From contig NZ_AP014862.1 of NCBI RefSeq assembly GCF_002355475.1, positions 2,852,001 to 2,916,000 of the forward strand: 64,000 bases of DNA, given 5' to 3'. The stretch's first letter is position 1; each line of letters starts with the position of its first letter. Shown in pieces: positions 19,398 to 30,329 of the stretch. Origin of the DNA: Pseudomonas furukawaii (lineage in GTDB: Bacteria; Pseudomonadota; Gammaproteobacteria; Pseudomonadales; Pseudomonadaceae). The position numbers were made by a program, and so were the translations under genes. Below the pieces are notes generated by a model. It had not been told where the DNA came from and ran no database searches. It worked only from the letters and a program-made list of their open reading frames with translations.

Positions 19398-22102
19398 TGC
19401 GCGGACTCCTGTACGGCAGTGACGACGGCGCCGGCGAAGGCGGCCGGGATGCCTGGCAGGCCGGTGGGCAGGCCCACCAGGCCGACGCCCAGTTCTTCCT
19501 TGATGGTCAGCGGCAGATGCAGGGTCTGGCCACCGAGGGTCAGGGCGAGCAGGGCGCCGTCGTTGACGCCGAGGCGGTCGGCTTCGTCCTTGGCCAGTGC
19601 CACGTAGGGCTGCGGGATGCGTTCCTGTACCGGGGCGGCACGGGCGCTGTTCTCCTCGCTGCCGAACAGGTGGTGCAGCGGCACGGCCTGCCAGGTGCCC
19701 TGGGCCGGATTGAAGGCGGCGTTCACCGCGAACCAGGGCAGGGACTGGCCGGAGGCCTCGATCAGGCGCACACCGGGGTCGCCGGCGCGCAGGTGACCGC
19801 CCACTTCGTCCTGGAACTTGTTCCAGGCCTGCGGGGAGTTCCAGCCCGGCGACCAGGCGAAGGGGATCTGCTGACGGGGCTCGGCGCTGCCGGCATAGCC
19901 TTCCATGGAGAAGGCGAAGGCGGAGTCCTTGTCCTGGGGCTGGCGCGGCTCGTGCACGCTGATGTTGGCGCGCATGGCGGTCCGGCCGCTGTAACGGTGC
20001 GGCTCGCGGGCGAGCTTCAGGCCCTTGATGCGGAAGGAGGCGGTGGGTGCGGCGTCGCGGATGCCGGCGAGCAGCGGGTTGCTCTCGGCGCAGGCGGCGG
20101 TGACCTGGTCCAGCTGGGTCCAGTCGACGGCCTTGCCCAGCAGGGTGCTGTGCAGCGCGTGCAGCCAGCGCCAGCCTTCACGGACCAGGATGTTGGCGTC
20201 GTAGTAGGTCGGGTCGAAGACCTGGAAGAAGCGCTGGGCGCGGCCTTCCAGGCTCACCAGGGTACCGTCGCCTTCGGCGAAGGAGGCCGCCGGCAGCACG
20301 AGGTGCGCGCGCTCCAGGGTGGCGGTCCGCTGGTGGTCGGCGACTATGACCACCTTGGCTGCGGCCAGGGCGGCATCCACCTTGGCGGCGTCGGCGCGGC
20401 GGTACAGGTCGTTCTCCAGCACCACGACGGCGTCGGCGCGGCCGGTGGTCAGGGCCTCCAGGGCGGCATCGACGGACTCGCCGCCGAACAGGGCCAGGCC
20501 CAGGCTGTTGGCTTCCGGTACCACCAGGCTGATGGAGCCGCTCTTCTCGCGGTTCTTCAGGGCGCTGGCGATGTTGGCGGCGGCCTCGATCAGGGCCTTT
20601 TCGCCCAGGGAGGCGCCGGAGATCACCAGCGGGCGCTTGGCGGCCAGCAGGGCGTCGGCGATGCGTTGCACCAGCTCACGGGCCTCGGTTTCCAGACCCT
20701 CGACGGCCGGTGCGCTCGGATCGATGGCATGGGCCACGGCGAAGCCGATGCGGGCGAGGTCGGCCGGGGCGGCGTGGACGCTTTCGGCGGCGACGTCATC
20801 CAGACGGGTCTCGGTGACGCTGGCGATGAACAGCGGGTTCAGGGCGTGCTGGGCGACGTTCTGCACGGCCGCCATGTGCCAGTCCTGGATCTTCATCGAG
20901 GCGGCGATTTCGGTGGCCTTGCCCTTGACGGCCTGGCGCAGGGCGAGGGCCATGCGGGCGGCGGTCTGGGTCAGGTCTTCGCCGAGGACGAAGATGGCGT
21001 CGTGGTTCTCCACGTCGCGCAGGGTGGGCACCGGTAGCGGGCCGTTCTGCAGGATGTCGCGGATCAGGCGGATATTTTCCAGCTCACCGGCGGCGATGCC
21101 GGAGTAGTAGTTCGCCTCACCCACCAGTTCGCGAAGTGCGAAGTTGCTTTCGAGGCTGGCGCGCGGCGAGCCGATGCCGATCACGCGCTTGCCCTTGAGC
21201 AGCTCGGCGGCCTTGTCCAGGGCGGCGTCCAGGCCCAGGTGCTGGTTGCCCAGCAGGGGCTGGCGCGGACGGTCCTCGCGGTTGACGTAGCCGTAGCCGA
21301 AGCGGCCGCGGTCGCAGAGGAAATACTGGTTCACCGAGCCGTTGAAACGGTTCTCGATGCGGCGGATCTCGCCGTAGCGCTCGCCGGGGCTGATGTTGCA
21401 GCCGCTGGAGCAGCCATGGCAGATGCTCGGGGCGAACTGCATGTCCCACTTGCGGTTGTAGCGCTCGGAGTGGGTCTTGTCGGTGAATACGCCGGTGGGG
21501 CAGACCTCCACCAGGTTGCCGGAGAACTCGCTCTCCAGCACCCCGTCCTCGACACGTCCGAAGTAGACGTTGTCGTGGGCACCGTAGACGCCGAGGTCGG
21601 TGCCGCCCGCGTAGTCCTTGTAGTAGCGCACGCAGCGGTAGCAGGCGATGCAGCGGTTCATCTCGTGGGCGATGAACGGGCCGAGCTCCTGGTTCTGGTG
21701 GGTGCGCTTGGTGAAACGGTAGCGACGGGCGTTGTGGCCGGTCATCACCGTCATGTCCTGCAGGTGGCAGTGACCGCCTTCCTCGCAGACCGGGCAGTCG
21801 TGCGGGTGGTTGGTCATCAGCCATTCGACGACGCTGGCACGGAACTGCTTGGCCTCTTCGTCGTCGATGGAAATCCAGGTGTTGTCGGTGGCGGGGGTCA
21901 TGCAGGACATGACGAGGCGACCACGCTTGTCGTTCTCGTCGGTGTATTGCTTGACCGCGCACTGGCGGCAGGCGCCGACGCTACCGAGCGCCGGGTGCCA
22001 ACAGAAGTAGGGGATGTCGAGTCCGAGGGACAGACAGGCCTGCAGGAGGTTGTCTGCACCATCGACTTCGAGCGTCTTGCCGTCTACGTGGATAGTGGCC
22101 AT
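19394..22102 (-). CDS. nuoG: NADH-quinone oxidoreductase subunit G
   Basis: The 902-residue largest peripheral subunit. The N-terminus carries a 2Fe-2S ferredoxin domain ([15 protein letters not shown]), then [14 protein letters not shown], which includes the His ligand of cluster N5, [17 protein letters not shown] and [10 protein letters not shown] for further 4Fe-4S centres, and [17 protein letters not shown], the extra N7-type site found in some bacteria. The rest is a molybdopterin-oxidoreductase-like domain without cofactor function. It conveys electrons from NuoF to NuoI in the hydrophilic arm. There are 99 bp between it and nuoF, the longest gap within the operon; part of this is GC-rich leader. 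Confidence 0.97.
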   Translation of the reverse strand: MATIHVDGKTLEVDGADNLLQACLSLGLDIPYFCWHPALGSVGACRQCAVKQYTDENDKRGRLVMSCMTPATDNTWISIDDEEAKQFRASVVEWLMTNHPHDCPVCEEGGHCHLQDMTVMTGHNARRYRFTKRTHQNQELGPFIAHEMNRCIACYRCVRYYKDYAGGTDLGVYGAHDNVYFGRVEDGVLESEFSGNLVEVCPTGVFTDKTHSERYNRKWDMQFAPSICHGCSSGCNISPGERYGEIRRIENRFNGSVNQYFLCDRGRFGYGYVNREDRPRQPLLGNQHLGLDAALDKAAELLKGKRVIGIGSPRASLESNFALRELVGEANYYSGIAAGELENIRLIRDILQNGPLPVPTLRDVENHDAIFVLGEDLTQTAARMALALRQAVKGKATEIAASMKIQDWHMAAVQNVAQHALNPLFIASVTETRLDDVAAESVHAAPADLARIGFAVAHAIDPSAPAVEGLETEARELVQRIADALLAAKRPLVISGASLGEKALIEAAANIASALKNREKSGSISLVVPEANSLGLALFGGESVDAALEALTTGRADAVVVLENDLYRRADAAKVDAALAAAKVVIVADHQRTATLERAHLVLPAASFAEGDGTLVSLEGRAQRFFQVFDPTYYDANILVREGWRWLHALHSTLLGKAVDWTQLDQVTAACAESNPLLAGIRDAAPTASFRIKGLKLAREPHRYSGRTAMRANISVHEPRQPQDKDSAFAFSMEGYAGSAEPRQQIPFAWSPGWNSPQAWNKFQDEVGGHLRAGDPGVRLIEASGQSLPWFAVNAAFNPAQGTWQAVPLHHLFGSEENSARAAPVQERIPQPYVALAKDEADRLGVNDGALLALTLGGQTLHLPLTIKEELGVGLVGLPTGLPGIPAAFAGAVVTAVQESAQ

Positions 22103-22201
22103 GGTTCAGTCTTCATCTGCCCGTGTGACCGGGCTTTGGCTAATGGAATCAGTCTGTGCGCGGGGCCGGGTGAGCGGCCGCCGCGCCACGAATGCTTCTT
22201 C

Positions 22202-23548
22202 TCAGGCGCCGATGGGGATCGGACGCGCTTGCGGAATCTGGCTGGTGATGCCGGCCTCGAATTCCGGACGGAAATACTTCATCGCACTGCCCAGCGGCTC
22301 GACGGCACCCGGTGCGTGGGCGCAGAAGGTCTTGCCTGGGCCGAGGAAGTTGACGAGCTGTTCCAGGGTCTCCAGGTCGCCGGGGCGGCCTTCGCCGCGC
22401 TCCAGGGCGCGCAGGAGCTTGACGCTCCAGGGCAGGCCATCACGGCAGGGAGTGCACCAGCCGCAGGATTCGCGGGCGAAGAACTCTTCCATGTTGCGCA
22501 GCAGGGAGACCATGTTGATGCTGTCGTCCACGGCCAGCGCCAGGCCGGTACCCATGCGGGTGCCTACCTTGGCGATGCCTGCGGCGTACATGGGGGCATC
22601 CAGGTGCTCGGGGAGCAGGAAGCCGGTGCCGGCCCCGCCGGGCTGCCAGCATTTCAGCTTGAAGCCGTCGCGCATGCCGCCGGCGTAATCCTCGAACAGC
22701 TCGCGGGCCGGAACGCCGAAGGGCAGCTCCCAGAGGCCGGGGTTCTTCACCTTGCCGGAGAAGCCCATGAGCTTGGTGCCCATGTCTTCGCTGCCCGGGC
22801 GGGCGAGGGTCTTGTACCAGTCCACGCCGTTGGCCACGATCGCCGGAACGTTGCACAGGGTCTCGACGTTGTTGACGCAGGTGGGCTTGCCCCAGACGCC
22901 GACGGCGGCGGGGAAGGGCGGCTTGGAGCGCGGGTTGGCGCGGCGGCCTTCCAGGGAGTTGATCAGGGCGGTCTCTTCACCGCAGATGTAGCGGCCGGCA
23001 CCGGTGTGCACGAAGAGCTCGAAGTCGAAGCCCGAGCCCAGGATGTTCTTGCCCAGCAGGCCGGCGGCCTTGGCTTCGTCGATGGCGCGGTTGAGATTGC
23101 GCGCCGCGTCGACGTATTCGCCGCGCAGGAAGATGTAGCCGCGGTAGGCCTTGAGCGCACGCGCGGAGATCAGCATGCCTTCCACCAGCAGGTGGGGCAG
23201 CTGTTCCATCAGCATGCGGTCCTTCCAGGTGTTGGGTTCCATTTCGTCCGCGTTGCACAGCAGGTAGCGGATGTTCATGGATTCGTCGGCGGGCATCAGG
23301 CCCCACTTCACGCCGGTGGGGAAGCCAGCACCGCCGCGGCCCTTGAGGCCGGAGTCCTTGACGGTCTGCACGATGTCGGCCTGGGCCATCTCGCCCAGGG
23401 CCTTGCGCGCGGCCGCGTAGCCGTTCTTCTGCTGGTATTCCTCGAGCCAGACGGGTTGCGCGTCGTCGCGCAGGCGCCAGGTCAGCGGATGGGTTTCTTC
23501 GCTGCGGGCGATGCGGTTGGCCGGGCCGATGGAGGTAAGGGTCTTCAT
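22202..23548 (-). CDS. nuoF: NADH-quinone oxidoreductase subunit F (NADH/FMN binding)
   Basis: A 448-residue flavoprotein subunit that oxidises [21 protein letters not shown] forms the NADH-binding Gly-rich loop, [19 protein letters not shown] is the FMN region, and [12 protein letters not shown] plus a later Cys ([10 protein letters not shown]) hold the N3 4Fe-4S cluster. The ATG overlaps the nuoE stop by 4 bp. Length is normal. Confidence 0.97.
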   Translation of the reverse strand: MKTLTSIGPANRIARSEETHPLTWRLRDDAQPVWLEEYQQKNGYAAARKALGEMAQADIVQTVKDSGLKGRGGAGFPTGVKWGLMPADESMNIRYLLCNADEMEPNTWKDRMLMEQLPHLLVEGMLISARALKAYRGYIFLRGEYVDAARNLNRAIDEAKAAGLLGKNILGSGFDFELFVHTGAGRYICGEETALINSLEGRRANPRSKPPFPAAVGVWGKPTCVNNVETLCNVPAIVANGVDWYKTLARPGSEDMGTKLMGFSGKVKNPGLWELPFGVPARELFEDYAGGMRDGFKLKCWQPGGAGTGFLLPEHLDAPMYAAGIAKVGTRMGTGLALAVDDSINMVSLLRNMEEFFARESCGWCTPCRDGLPWSVKLLRALERGEGRPGDLETLEQLVNFLGPGKTFCAHAPGAVEPLGSAMKYFRPEFEAGITSQIPQARPIPIGA

Positions 23549-24039
23549 TGATAGGCCTCCAGCAACTGGGCGACGCCCTCGGCTTGCACGTCGCCGAAGG
23601 TGTCATCGTCGATCATCACGGCCGGGGCCTTGTCGCAGTTGCCCAGGCAGCAGACCGGGAGCAGGGTGAAGCGGTTGTCGGCCGTGGTCTGGCCGAGGCC
23701 GATGCCCAGCTGCTTCTGCATTTCGGCGACGACGGATTCGTGCCCGCCGATGTAGCAGGTCATGCTGTCGCACACGCGGATCACGTGGCGGCCCACGGGC
23801 TGCCGGAAGATCTGGCTGTAGAAGGTGGCGACGCCTTCGACGTCGGAGGCGGGGATGCCGAGTATCTCGCCAATGGCGTCGGCGGCGCCGTCAGGCACCC
23901 AGCCACGCTCCTTCTGGACGATCTTCAGGGCTTCGATGGACGCCGCGCGGGGGTCCTCGTAGTGGTGCATCTCGTGCTCGATGGCCGAGCGCTCGGTTTC
24001 GCTCAGGACGAAACGGTCGGTCTTGATAAGGGTGCTCAT
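23545..24039 (-). CDS. nuoE: NADH-quinone oxidoreductase subunit E
   Basis: A 164-residue thioredoxin-like subunit with one 2Fe-2S cluster (N1a), whose ligands are in CDSMTC and CCLGNC. It partners NuoF at the tip of the hydrophilic arm. It begins one base after the nuoCD stop, and overlaps nuoF by 4 bp, so the E-F pair is translationally linked as in other proteobacteria. Confidence 0.97.
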   Translation of the reverse strand: MSTLIKTDRFVLSETERSAIEHEMHHYEDPRAASIEALKIVQKERGWVPDGAADAIGEILGIPASDVEGVATFYSQIFRQPVGRHVIRVCDSMTCYIGGHESVVAEMQKQLGIGLGQTTADNRFTLLPVCCLGNCDKAPAVMIDDDTFGDVQAEGVAQLLEAYQ

Positions 24040-24040
24040 G

Positions 24041-25822
24041 TCAGCGGTCCACGTCAGCCATAACGAAGTCGATACTGCCCAGGTAGGCGATCAGGTCGGC
24101 CACCATGCTGCCGCGGATCACCGAGGGGATCTGCTGCAGGTGGGCGAAGCTGGGCGTCCGGATCCGGGTGCGGTAGCTCATGGTGCTGCCGTCGCTGGTG
24201 AGGTAGTAGCTGTTGATGCCCTTGGTCGCCTCGATCATCTGGAAGGCTTCGTTGGCCGGCATGACAGGGCCCCAGGAAACCTGCAGGAAGTGGGTAATCA
24301 GGGTTTCGATGTGCTGCAGCGTGCGCTCTTTCGGTGGCGGCGTGGTCAGCGGGTGGTCGGCCTTGTACGGGCCTTCCGGCATGTTCTTCAGGCACTGGTC
24401 GATGATGCGGATGCTCTGGCGCATTTCTTCCACGCGGACCATGCAGCGGTCGTAGGCGTCGCCGTTGTGGGCCAGCGGAACTTCGAACTCGAAGTTCTCG
24501 TAACCGGAGTAGGGACGGGCCTTGCGCAGGTCGAAGTCGCAGCCGGTGGAACGCAGGCCGGCGCCGGTCACGCCCCACTCGAGGGCTTCCTTGGTGTTGT
24601 ACTGGGCGACGCCGATGGTTCGGCCCCGCAGGATGCTGTTCTTCAGGGCGGCCTTCTCGTATTCGTCGAGGCGCTTGGGCAGCCACTCGACGAACTCCTT
24701 GACCAGGCCATCCCAGCCGCGCGGCAGGTCATGGGCGACGCCACCGATGCGGTACCAGGCCGGGTGCAGGCGGAAGCCGGTGATGGCCTCGATGACCTTG
24801 TAGGCGCGCTGGCGGTCCGTGAAGGTGAAGAACACCGGGGTCATGGCGCCCACGTCCTGGATGTAGGTGCCCAGGAACAGCAGGTGGCTGGTGATGCGGA
24901 AGAACTCGGCCAGCATCACGCGGATGGTGTCGACCTTCTGCGGCACCTTGATGCCGGCGAGCTTCTCCACCGCGAGGACGTAGGGCAGGTTGTTCATCAC
25001 GCCGCCGAGGTAGTCGATGCGGTCGGTGTAGGGGATGAAGCTGTGCCAGGATTGGCGTTCGGCCATTTTCTCGGCACCACGGTGGTGGTAGCCGATCTCC
25101 GGTACGCAGTCGACGATCTCTTCGCCATCCAGTTGCAGGATGATGCGGAAGGCGCCGTGGGCGGACGGGTGGTTCGGACCGAGGTTGAGGAACATGTAGT
25201 CCTCGTTCTCGCCGTGGCGTTTCATGCCCCAGTCTTCCGGGCGGAAGCGCGCGGCTTCTTCTTCAAGCTGGTGCTTGGCCAGGGTGAGGCTGTAGGGGTC
25301 GAATTCGGTGGCGCGCGCCGGATAGTCCTTGCGCAGCGGGTGACCTTCCCAGGTGTTGGGCATCATGATCCGCGACAGGTGCGGATGGCCGTTGAAGGTG
25401 ATGCCGTAGAGGTCCCAGACCTCGCGCTCGTACCAGTTGGCGTTGGGCCAGATCCCGGTCGCGGTGGGCAGGTTGAGGTCGCTCTCGGACAAGGCGACCT
25501 TGATCATCACGTCACTATTACGTTCCAGCGACATGAGGTGGTAGAACACCGTGAATTCGGCGTTCGGCAGGCCACGGCGCTGGGTCCGCAGGCGTTCGTC
25601 GACACCATGCAGGTCATAGAGCATGGCGTAGGGGCGCGGGACGTTGCGGAGGAACTTCAGGACGTCGATCAGCTTGTCACGGCCGACCCAGATCACCGGC
25701 ATGCCGGTGCGGGTCGACTGGAGGGTGAAGCTTTCGGCGCCGAAGCGGGAATTCAGTTCTACGACGACGTCTTGGTCGTCTGCCTTGTACGGCGGGATGG
25801 ACAGAACGGTGTCTGCAGTCAT
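24041..25822 (-). CDS. nuoCD: NADH-quinone oxidoreductase fused subunit C/D
   Basis: A 593-residue fusion. Residues about 1-190 are the NuoC (30 kDa) domain with [20 protein letters not shown]; about 210-593 are the NuoD (49 kDa) domain with [14 protein letters not shown] and [14 protein letters not shown], the latter near the quinone head-group site. The C-terminus ends [18 protein letters not shown] as in other NuoD proteins. The fusion is usual in enteric bacteria and Pseudomonas. It lies 62 bp after nuoB. Confidence 0.97.
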   Translation of the reverse strand: MTADTVLSIPPYKADDQDVVVELNSRFGAESFTLQSTRTGMPVIWVGRDKLIDVLKFLRNVPRPYAMLYDLHGVDERLRTQRRGLPNAEFTVFYHLMSLERNSDVMIKVALSESDLNLPTATGIWPNANWYEREVWDLYGITFNGHPHLSRIMMPNTWEGHPLRKDYPARATEFDPYSLTLAKHQLEEEAARFRPEDWGMKRHGENEDYMFLNLGPNHPSAHGAFRIILQLDGEEIVDCVPEIGYHHRGAEKMAERQSWHSFIPYTDRIDYLGGVMNNLPYVLAVEKLAGIKVPQKVDTIRVMLAEFFRITSHLLFLGTYIQDVGAMTPVFFTFTDRQRAYKVIEAITGFRLHPAWYRIGGVAHDLPRGWDGLVKEFVEWLPKRLDEYEKAALKNSILRGRTIGVAQYNTKEALEWGVTGAGLRSTGCDFDLRKARPYSGYENFEFEVPLAHNGDAYDRCMVRVEEMRQSIRIIDQCLKNMPEGPYKADHPLTTPPPKERTLQHIETLITHFLQVSWGPVMPANEAFQMIEATKGINSYYLTSDGSTMSYRTRIRTPSFAHLQQIPSVIRGSMVADLIAYLGSIDFVMADVDR

Positions 25823-25884
25823 GGTCTCGGTCGCTATTCGTCAACGTAAAGAATGAGCCTGGGGTCTTCCGGGGAAGGACAGGA

Positions 25885-26562
25885 TCAGACTTCGTCGGGG
25901 CTGCGCAGGTTGGTGACCTGAATACGCTGTTCGCGGCGCTCTTCCCGCTGCGAGGGCATGTCGGCACGGTAGATGCCTTGGTCCCCCACGACCCAGGATA
26001 GCGGGCGACGCTCCTTGCCGATGGATTCCTGCAGCAGCATCAGGCCTTGCAGGAACGCCTCGGGTCGGGGCGGGCAGCCGGGAATGTAGACGTCTACAGG
26101 CAGGAACTTGTCCACGCCCTGGACGACCGAGTAAATGTCGTACATGCCACCGGAGTTCGCGCACGAACCCATGGAAATCACCCACTTGGGTTCGAGCATC
26201 TGCTCGTAGAGGCGCTGGATGACCGGGGCCATCTTCACGAAGCAGGTGCCGGCGATGACCATGAAGTCCGCCTGGCGCGGTGACGCGCGGATCACCTCCG
26301 CACCGAATCGCGCGATATCGTGCGGCGCGGTGAAGGCGGTGGTCATTTCCACGTAGCAGCAGGACAGGCCGAAGTTATACGGCCAAAGGGAATTCTTGCG
26401 TCCCCAGTTCACCGCATTGCTCAGCACGTCCTCGAGCTTGCCGAGGAAGATGTTCTTGTGGACCTGATCTTCTAGCAGCGGGTCGGAAACGGTCTCCCGC
26501 TCGCCGATCGGATACTGCTCGTAAGTCGCATCCGGATCGATCCGAGTAAGTTTGTATTGCAT
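25885..26562 (-). CDS. nuoB: NADH-quinone oxidoreductase subunit B (N2 cluster)
   Basis: A 225-residue subunit that carries the last 4Fe-4S cluster, N2, before quinone. The ligands are in SCCYVEM (adjacent cysteines), [11 protein letters not shown] and PGCPPRPEA. The start is taken as the ATG at 26562 ([12 protein letters not shown]), with GAGG 8 nt upstream; a TTG two codons earlier is less likely. It follows nuoA by about 10 bp. Confidence 0.97.
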   Translation of the reverse strand: MQYKLTRIDPDATYEQYPIGERETVSDPLLEDQVHKNIFLGKLEDVLSNAVNWGRKNSLWPYNFGLSCCYVEMTTAFTAPHDIARFGAEVIRASPRQADFMVIAGTCFVKMAPVIQRLYEQMLEPKWVISMGSCANSGGMYDIYSVVQGVDKFLPVDVYIPGCPPRPEAFLQGLMLLQESIGKERRPLSWVVGDQGIYRADMPSQREERREQRIQVTNLRSPDEV

Positions 26563-26572
26563 CGCCAAAGCC

Positions 26573-26986
26573 TCATTGTTTTAGCTTCGCCTGCCGCTTG
26601 CGACGACCTTCGGGAGCCCAGTCAAGGGCCCCGATGCGCCATAGGTAGACAAGACCTGCCAACAGAATTGCTATGAAAATGGTTGCTTCGATGAATCCGG
26701 CCCAGCCGCTTTCGCGGACGGATACGGACCAGGCAAAGAGAAAGAGGGCTTCGACGTCGAAGATCACGAAGAGCATCGCGACCAGATAGAACTTGGCGGA
26801 GAGACGGAGGCGGGCACTGCCGGTGGGGAGCATGCCGGATTCGAAGGGGTCGTTCTTGCTGCGGCCAATGGACTTGCTGCCCAGCAGGCTCGAGACACCG
26901 ATCATGAAGGCGCAGAGGCCGACGACACCCAGAAGAAAAACAGCGAAACCCCAGTTGTGGGAGATGAGGGCAGTAGCTTCCGACAT
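26573..26986 (-). CDS. nuoA: NADH-quinone oxidoreductase subunit A
   Basis: A 137-residue subunit with three transmembrane helices; the conserved loop [21 protein letters not shown] and the [15 protein letters not shown] helix with its acidic residues are clear. It is the first gene of the nuo operon. AAGGAG lies before the ATG at 26986, and the promoter must lie in the intergenic stretch to its right. Confidence 0.97.
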   Translation of the reverse strand: MSEATALISHNWGFAVFLLGVVGLCAFMIGVSSLLGSKSIGRSKNDPFESGMLPTGSARLRLSAKFYLVAMLFVIFDVEALFLFAWSVSVRESGWAGFIEATIFIAILLAGLVYLWRIGALDWAPEGRRKRQAKLKQ

Positions 26987-27430
26987 GCCGGAACTCCTTA
27001 GTCAAGGAACGGCGTTCACTTGCGTTGAAAAGGTTTAGTGCCGGGTATCGATGATGCCCCGGCAATCGATTCCGACAATTTTATGCCTGAGCGGGTGTGC
27101 AAGTAAATTTTTCAGGCCAAAAATTTGCCCGAGCAGCCGGGTTTTGAGCCGGCGAATAGGCTGTAGATCAGAAGCGGCGGGGCTTTGGTGATTTTCTTAG
27201 GCCTTGGTCGGATTGCGTCCTTATGACGCAGGGCGGGGTGTTGCAGTGCGTGGAATGCGAAGCATTAGCGTTTGATTGGTGATTAATCGGTCACTACAGA
27301 GAAAAATATCCCGGCAACTTGGAAAGTCTGTAGCTAACTATCTTTTGGTCGTTGGAAAGTTGCTGTTCGAGGCCTTTCATAATTGCGACAAATCCCTTTG
27401 TTTTTGTTCATTGTCCTTCAGCTAGTTGGG
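26987..27430 (-). promoter_or_regulatory. nuo operon upstream region
   Basis: This gene-free stretch lies between nuoA and the terminator of the PhoX gene. A sigma70-like promoter for nuo can be drawn on the minus strand: -35 TTTACT at 27102-27107 and -10 TAAAAT at 27078-27083 with an 18-bp spacer, about 85-90 bp before the nuoA ATG. The part from 27240 to 27420 is strikingly AT-rich for this genome and may hold activator sites or a second promoter. A near-match to an ANR/FNR half site (TTGAT at 27273) lacks a good second half. Confidence 0.4.
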
Positions 27431-27459
27431 AAAAATGACCACCCCTTTTCGGGGTGGTC
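27431..27459 (-). terminator. terminator of the phoX-like gene
   Basis: GACCACCCC (27437-27445) and GGGGTGGTC (27451-27459) form a perfect 9-bp stem with a 5-nt loop. On the minus strand it is followed by A and five T, and it begins 12 nt after the stop codon of the PhoX-like gene. Confidence 0.9.
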
Positions 27460-27470
27460 TGGCTTTAAAT

Positions 27471-29465
27471 TCAGAGCAGGCGACGGCCGTCCTCTCGGGT
27501 GATGATCACGGTCGAGGAACGGGGCCTCTTGCCCGGGCCGTCGGGCCAGGTGCTGGTCAGGTTGGTCGGGGTGGAGCCTTCGCCCGGATGCTGGATGTTG
27601 ATGAACAGGGTACGGAAATCGGGCGTCGCCGCGATGCCGGTGACCTCGGCGCCCAGTGGGCCTACCAGGAAGCGCTTGAGCTCGCCGCTTCGCGGGTCGG
27701 CCACCAGCATCTGGTTGTTGCCGAAGGGACCGGCGCTGAGCTGACTGCCGCTCATGTCGGTCTGGATCCACAGGCGGCCTTCCTCATCGAACCAGAGCCC
27801 GTCCGGGCTGGCCAGGATGTTCTGGGCGCCCAGGGGGCGCCCCTTGGGATCGCGACTGTCGCCCTCGGGGCCTGCCAACAGGAAAATGTTCCAGTCGAAG
27901 CGGCGCCCTGCGTGGTCGCGGCTGTTCTCGCGCCAGCGAATGATGTGGCCGTAGGCGTTCGCGGTACGGGGGTTGGCGGCGTCGGCGCTGGTGCGCGCGG
28001 TGTTGTTGGTGAGGGTGAAGTAGACCTCGCCATTGTCCGGATTCACGGCGCCCCACTCCGGGCGGTCCATGCGGGTCGCGCCGACGATATCTGCGGCCAG
28101 TCGGGTGTTGATCAGTACCTCTCCCTGGTCGGCGAAGGTGACGCCGGCGGCGAGGCAGGCCTTGAGGAAGTGTCGATCGTTGATGTCCAGGGCCAGCCAG
28201 TCACCGCTGCCGTCGGCGTTGAAGCGGGCGACATAGAGGGTGCCTTCGTCCAGCAGGCGGCCATTGGCTTGGCCGGGGCGGTATTTGTCGCGGCTGACGT
28301 ACTTGTAGATGTATTCGTTCTGCGAGTCGTCGCCGGAGTAGCAGACCACCGGCCGGCCGGGTTTCACGGGGGCGAAGATCAGGCCTTCGTGGGCGAAGCG
28401 ACCCAGGGCGGTGCGCTTGATCGGCACGGAATCGGGATCGAAGGGGTCGATCTCGACGATCCAGCCGAAGTGGTTCGGCTCGTTGCGGTAGTCGCCTCGG
28501 GCGTCGGCGGCTTTTCGGGTCGCGTCGAATCGTTCGAATTCGTCGCCGGGCAGCGTGTCCCAGCCGAAGCGGCTGGTGCTGCGCAGGCCGTAGCGCTGGA
28601 GCTCCCGGGGCAGGCCGGTGTCGCGGGTGGCGAAGTAGCCGGCCCAGTTTTCCTCGCACGTCAGGTAGGTGCCCCAGGGCGTGAAGCCATTGGCGCAGTT
28701 GTTCTGGGTGCCTCGGGTCGCGGTTCCATTGGGGCTGTAGCGGGTCTGCAGCAGTGCATGGCCTCGGGCGGGGCCTTCGATCCGCATTGGCGTGGCGGCG
28801 GTGATGCGCCGGTTGCGACGGCTGGGGACGACCTCCCATTCGCCGCGCACATTGCGGCGGATCTCCACCACGGACACGCCATGGGCGTTTATTTCCTTTC
28901 GCACTTCCTCGGCGCTGGCACGCTTGCCGTCCACCAGGGTCGGGCCGTTGGGGTGCAGCAGCGGCGCGTCGATGTACTCATGGTTCAGTACCAGCAGTCC
29001 GTGATCGGAGCGTTTGCCGGCGCCATGTCGAGCGTCGATGGGGAAGAAATGCATCCCGTCATGGTGCATGCCGACCTGCTCGGCCTGGTCCTGGGCGCTG
29101 TTGCTGGCGTCGTCGAGAAACGCCGGGTAGCGACCGGTGATCGGGGTGCCCCAGGGGATGAACGGCGTCGCCTGGTAGCCGGCGGGTACTGTGATGGTGT
29201 CGGCACGGGTGGTGGCGACGGCGTCGAAGGGCAGGCGTGAACGAGGCTTGAAGGAAAAACCCTTGGCCTGGGCGTCGGCGGCCATGGCTTCGCCGGGCAG
29301 CGTGGCTCCCAGGAAGGCCAGGGCGCTGGCGGCGGCGCCGCCGACCAGCACCTGGCGGCGGTTGAGGCCGCCAATCAGGTCGTTGATGTGGGGATTGTCG
29401 CTGGTGTTGCTGGGGCGTTCATCGCCGTTGCCGAAGAGCACGGCGTTGTCGTTGTGATCGTTCAA
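27471..29465 (-). CDS. phoX: PhoX-family alkaline phosphatase, Tat-exported
   Basis: A 664-residue protein starting from a TTG at 29465 with GGGAG 7 nt upstream. Residues 1-62 form a long Tat signal: NRRQVLVGG at 35-43 supplies the twin Arg, followed by a hydrophobic stretch and GEAMA before cleavage. The mature part is the DUF839/PhoX fold, with motifs such as GLLVLNHEY, NGFTPWGTYLTCEENW and GWIVEIDPFDP, which in PhoX hold the Fe-Ca cofactor ligands. PhoX enzymes release phosphate from organic phosphomonoesters in the periplasm. The P. aeruginosa gene in this place (PA2635) is similar. A weak Pho-box-like element is upstream; phosphate control is inference. Enzyme activity of this paralogue group is not certain. 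Confidence 0.82.
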   Translation of the reverse strand: MNDHNDNAVLFGNGDERPSNTSDNPHINDLIGGLNRRQVLVGGAAASALAFLGATLPGEAMAADAQAKGFSFKPRSRLPFDAVATTRADTITVPAGYQATPFIPWGTPITGRYPAFLDDASNSAQDQAEQVGMHHDGMHFFPIDARHGAGKRSDHGLLVLNHEYIDAPLLHPNGPTLVDGKRASAEEVRKEINAHGVSVVEIRRNVRGEWEVVPSRRNRRITAATPMRIEGPARGHALLQTRYSPNGTATRGTQNNCANGFTPWGTYLTCEENWAGYFATRDTGLPRELQRYGLRSTSRFGWDTLPGDEFERFDATRKAADARGDYRNEPNHFGWIVEIDPFDPDSVPIKRTALGRFAHEGLIFAPVKPGRPVVCYSGDDSQNEYIYKYVSRDKYRPGQANGRLLDEGTLYVARFNADGSGDWLALDINDRHFLKACLAAGVTFADQGEVLINTRLAADIVGATRMDRPEWGAVNPDNGEVYFTLTNNTARTSADAANPRTANAYGHIIRWRENSRDHAGRRFDWNIFLLAGPEGDSRDPKGRPLGAQNILASPDGLWFDEEGRLWIQTDMSGSQLSAGPFGNNQMLVADPRSGELKRFLVGPLGAEVTGIAATPDFRTLFINIQHPGEGSTPTNLTSTWPDGPGKRPRSSTVIITREDGRRLL

Positions 29466-29517
29466 GGCGGGTCTCCCTAAGGGCGAATCGACGGAGACCT
29501 GACGCTAAAGCCTGAAT

Positions 29518-29535
29518 GCGACGGGACGGTGACAG
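29518..29535 (-). promoter_or_regulatory. possible degenerate Pho box upstream of the phoX-like gene
   Basis: On the minus strand CTGTCAC, 4 nt, then CCGTCGC lies about 55-70 bp before the TTG start. The first half matches the PhoB half-site CTGTCAT at six of seven positions; the second matches at four of seven. The position suits a promoter, but the match is weak. Confidence 0.25.
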
Positions 29536-29574
29536 TGTCGTGGAGATGCTGTTGCGCGGGACAGGGCGCGCATT

Positions 29575-30174
29575 TCACGGGTGGGTCGCGAGCTGCTCCG
29601 GTTGCTGGATGGCGAAGATCAGGGCGCCTCCCGCGAGCTGTGGTATCACCTGGTCGCGATCTCTGCGCGACAGCACCAGGCAGCCGTGGCTGCGGCCGGG
29701 CACGCCATGGCGAAGGATGAAGTCATCCTCCATGTAGGAGTTGGCGTGGATGACGATGGCGCGCGCTTCGGCATTGCTGTTGCCCGGGCTCAGGCCCATG
29801 AGGCGCATGGAGCGACCGTGGCCGGGCTCCTCGCTGTCGAACACCTCGGCGGTGCGGAACAGGCCGAGGGATGAGGCTCGGCTGCCGGGGGCGTTGGAGA
29901 ATCGTTCGGCGATGCCGTCGTGGTCGATGTCCGAACCCTTGCCGTGGGCGACGCGGTAGCTGCCCAACAGGGCGTGGCTGCGGCGGTCGAAGAGGTAGAG
30001 GCGGGGCAGGGTGGAGGGCCGGCCATAGTCCACGACGGCAAAGCGGGGGTGCTGGCTGTCCGGCAACCTGGCGAGTATGTCGCCCAGTTGTGGCGGCTGG
30101 ACCAGCAGTTCGAGGTCGCTCGCGCGCAGGGTGGGGGCGATCAGCAAAAGGATCAGCAGCAAGGCTCTCGGCAT
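29575..30174 (-). CDS. secreted murein L,D-transpeptidase catalytic-domain (YkuD-like) protein
   Basis: With the start at 30174 (MPRALLLILLLIAPTLRA) the product has 199 residues and a Sec signal peptide of about 18 residues. The body belongs to the 'murein L,D-transpeptidase catalytic domain family': VIHANSYMEDDF and RSHGCLVLSRRD give the His and the SHGC catalytic Cys pattern. Such proteins are presumed to act on peptidoglycan in the periplasm; substrate and role in Pseudomonas are not established. A frame extending upstream lacks a ribosome binding site and would bury the signal peptide, so the shorter start is preferred. GGAG lies 8 nt before it. Confidence 0.8.
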   Translation of the reverse strand: MPRALLLILLLIAPTLRASDLELLVQPPQLGDILARLPDSQHPRFAVVDYGRPSTLPRLYLFDRRSHALLGSYRVAHGKGSDIDHDGIAERFSNAPGSRASSLGLFRTAEVFDSEEPGHGRSMRLMGLSPGNSNAEARAIVIHANSYMEDDFILRHGVPGRSHGCLVLSRRDRDQVIPQLAGGALIFAIQQPEQLATHP

Positions 30175-30253
30175 GGCCGGACTCCGGGGTTTCCCGCTGA
30201 TTCTAGGAAGGCAGGACGGACTGGCAAGTCGCAGGGGACGATCGGAAAAGAAA

Positions 30254-30277
30254 AACCCCGGTGCGGACACCGGGGTT
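30254..30277. terminator. terminator after aceA
   Basis: AACCCCGGTG (30254-30263) and CACCGGGGTT (30268-30277) form a 10-bp stem with a 4-nt loop. On the minus strand it is followed by a T run, fitting the end of the isocitrate lyase transcript, about 50 nt after its stop codon. Confidence 0.88.
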
Positions 30278-30329
30278 CTTCAGACTCGCCATGATCCGGC
30301 CGATGCGTGGTCGGCCGGAGCGGTTCCTG

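Noticed and set aside
19397-23551. Very long plus-strand frames opposite nuoG and nuoF
   Set aside because: Both complementary genes are certain from iron-sulfur and nucleotide motifs; the frames are shadows of high GC content.
27271-27286. ANR/FNR box (TTGAT...ATCAA) upstream of nuo
   Set aside because: Only the first half-site matches; the second half deviates at most positions.
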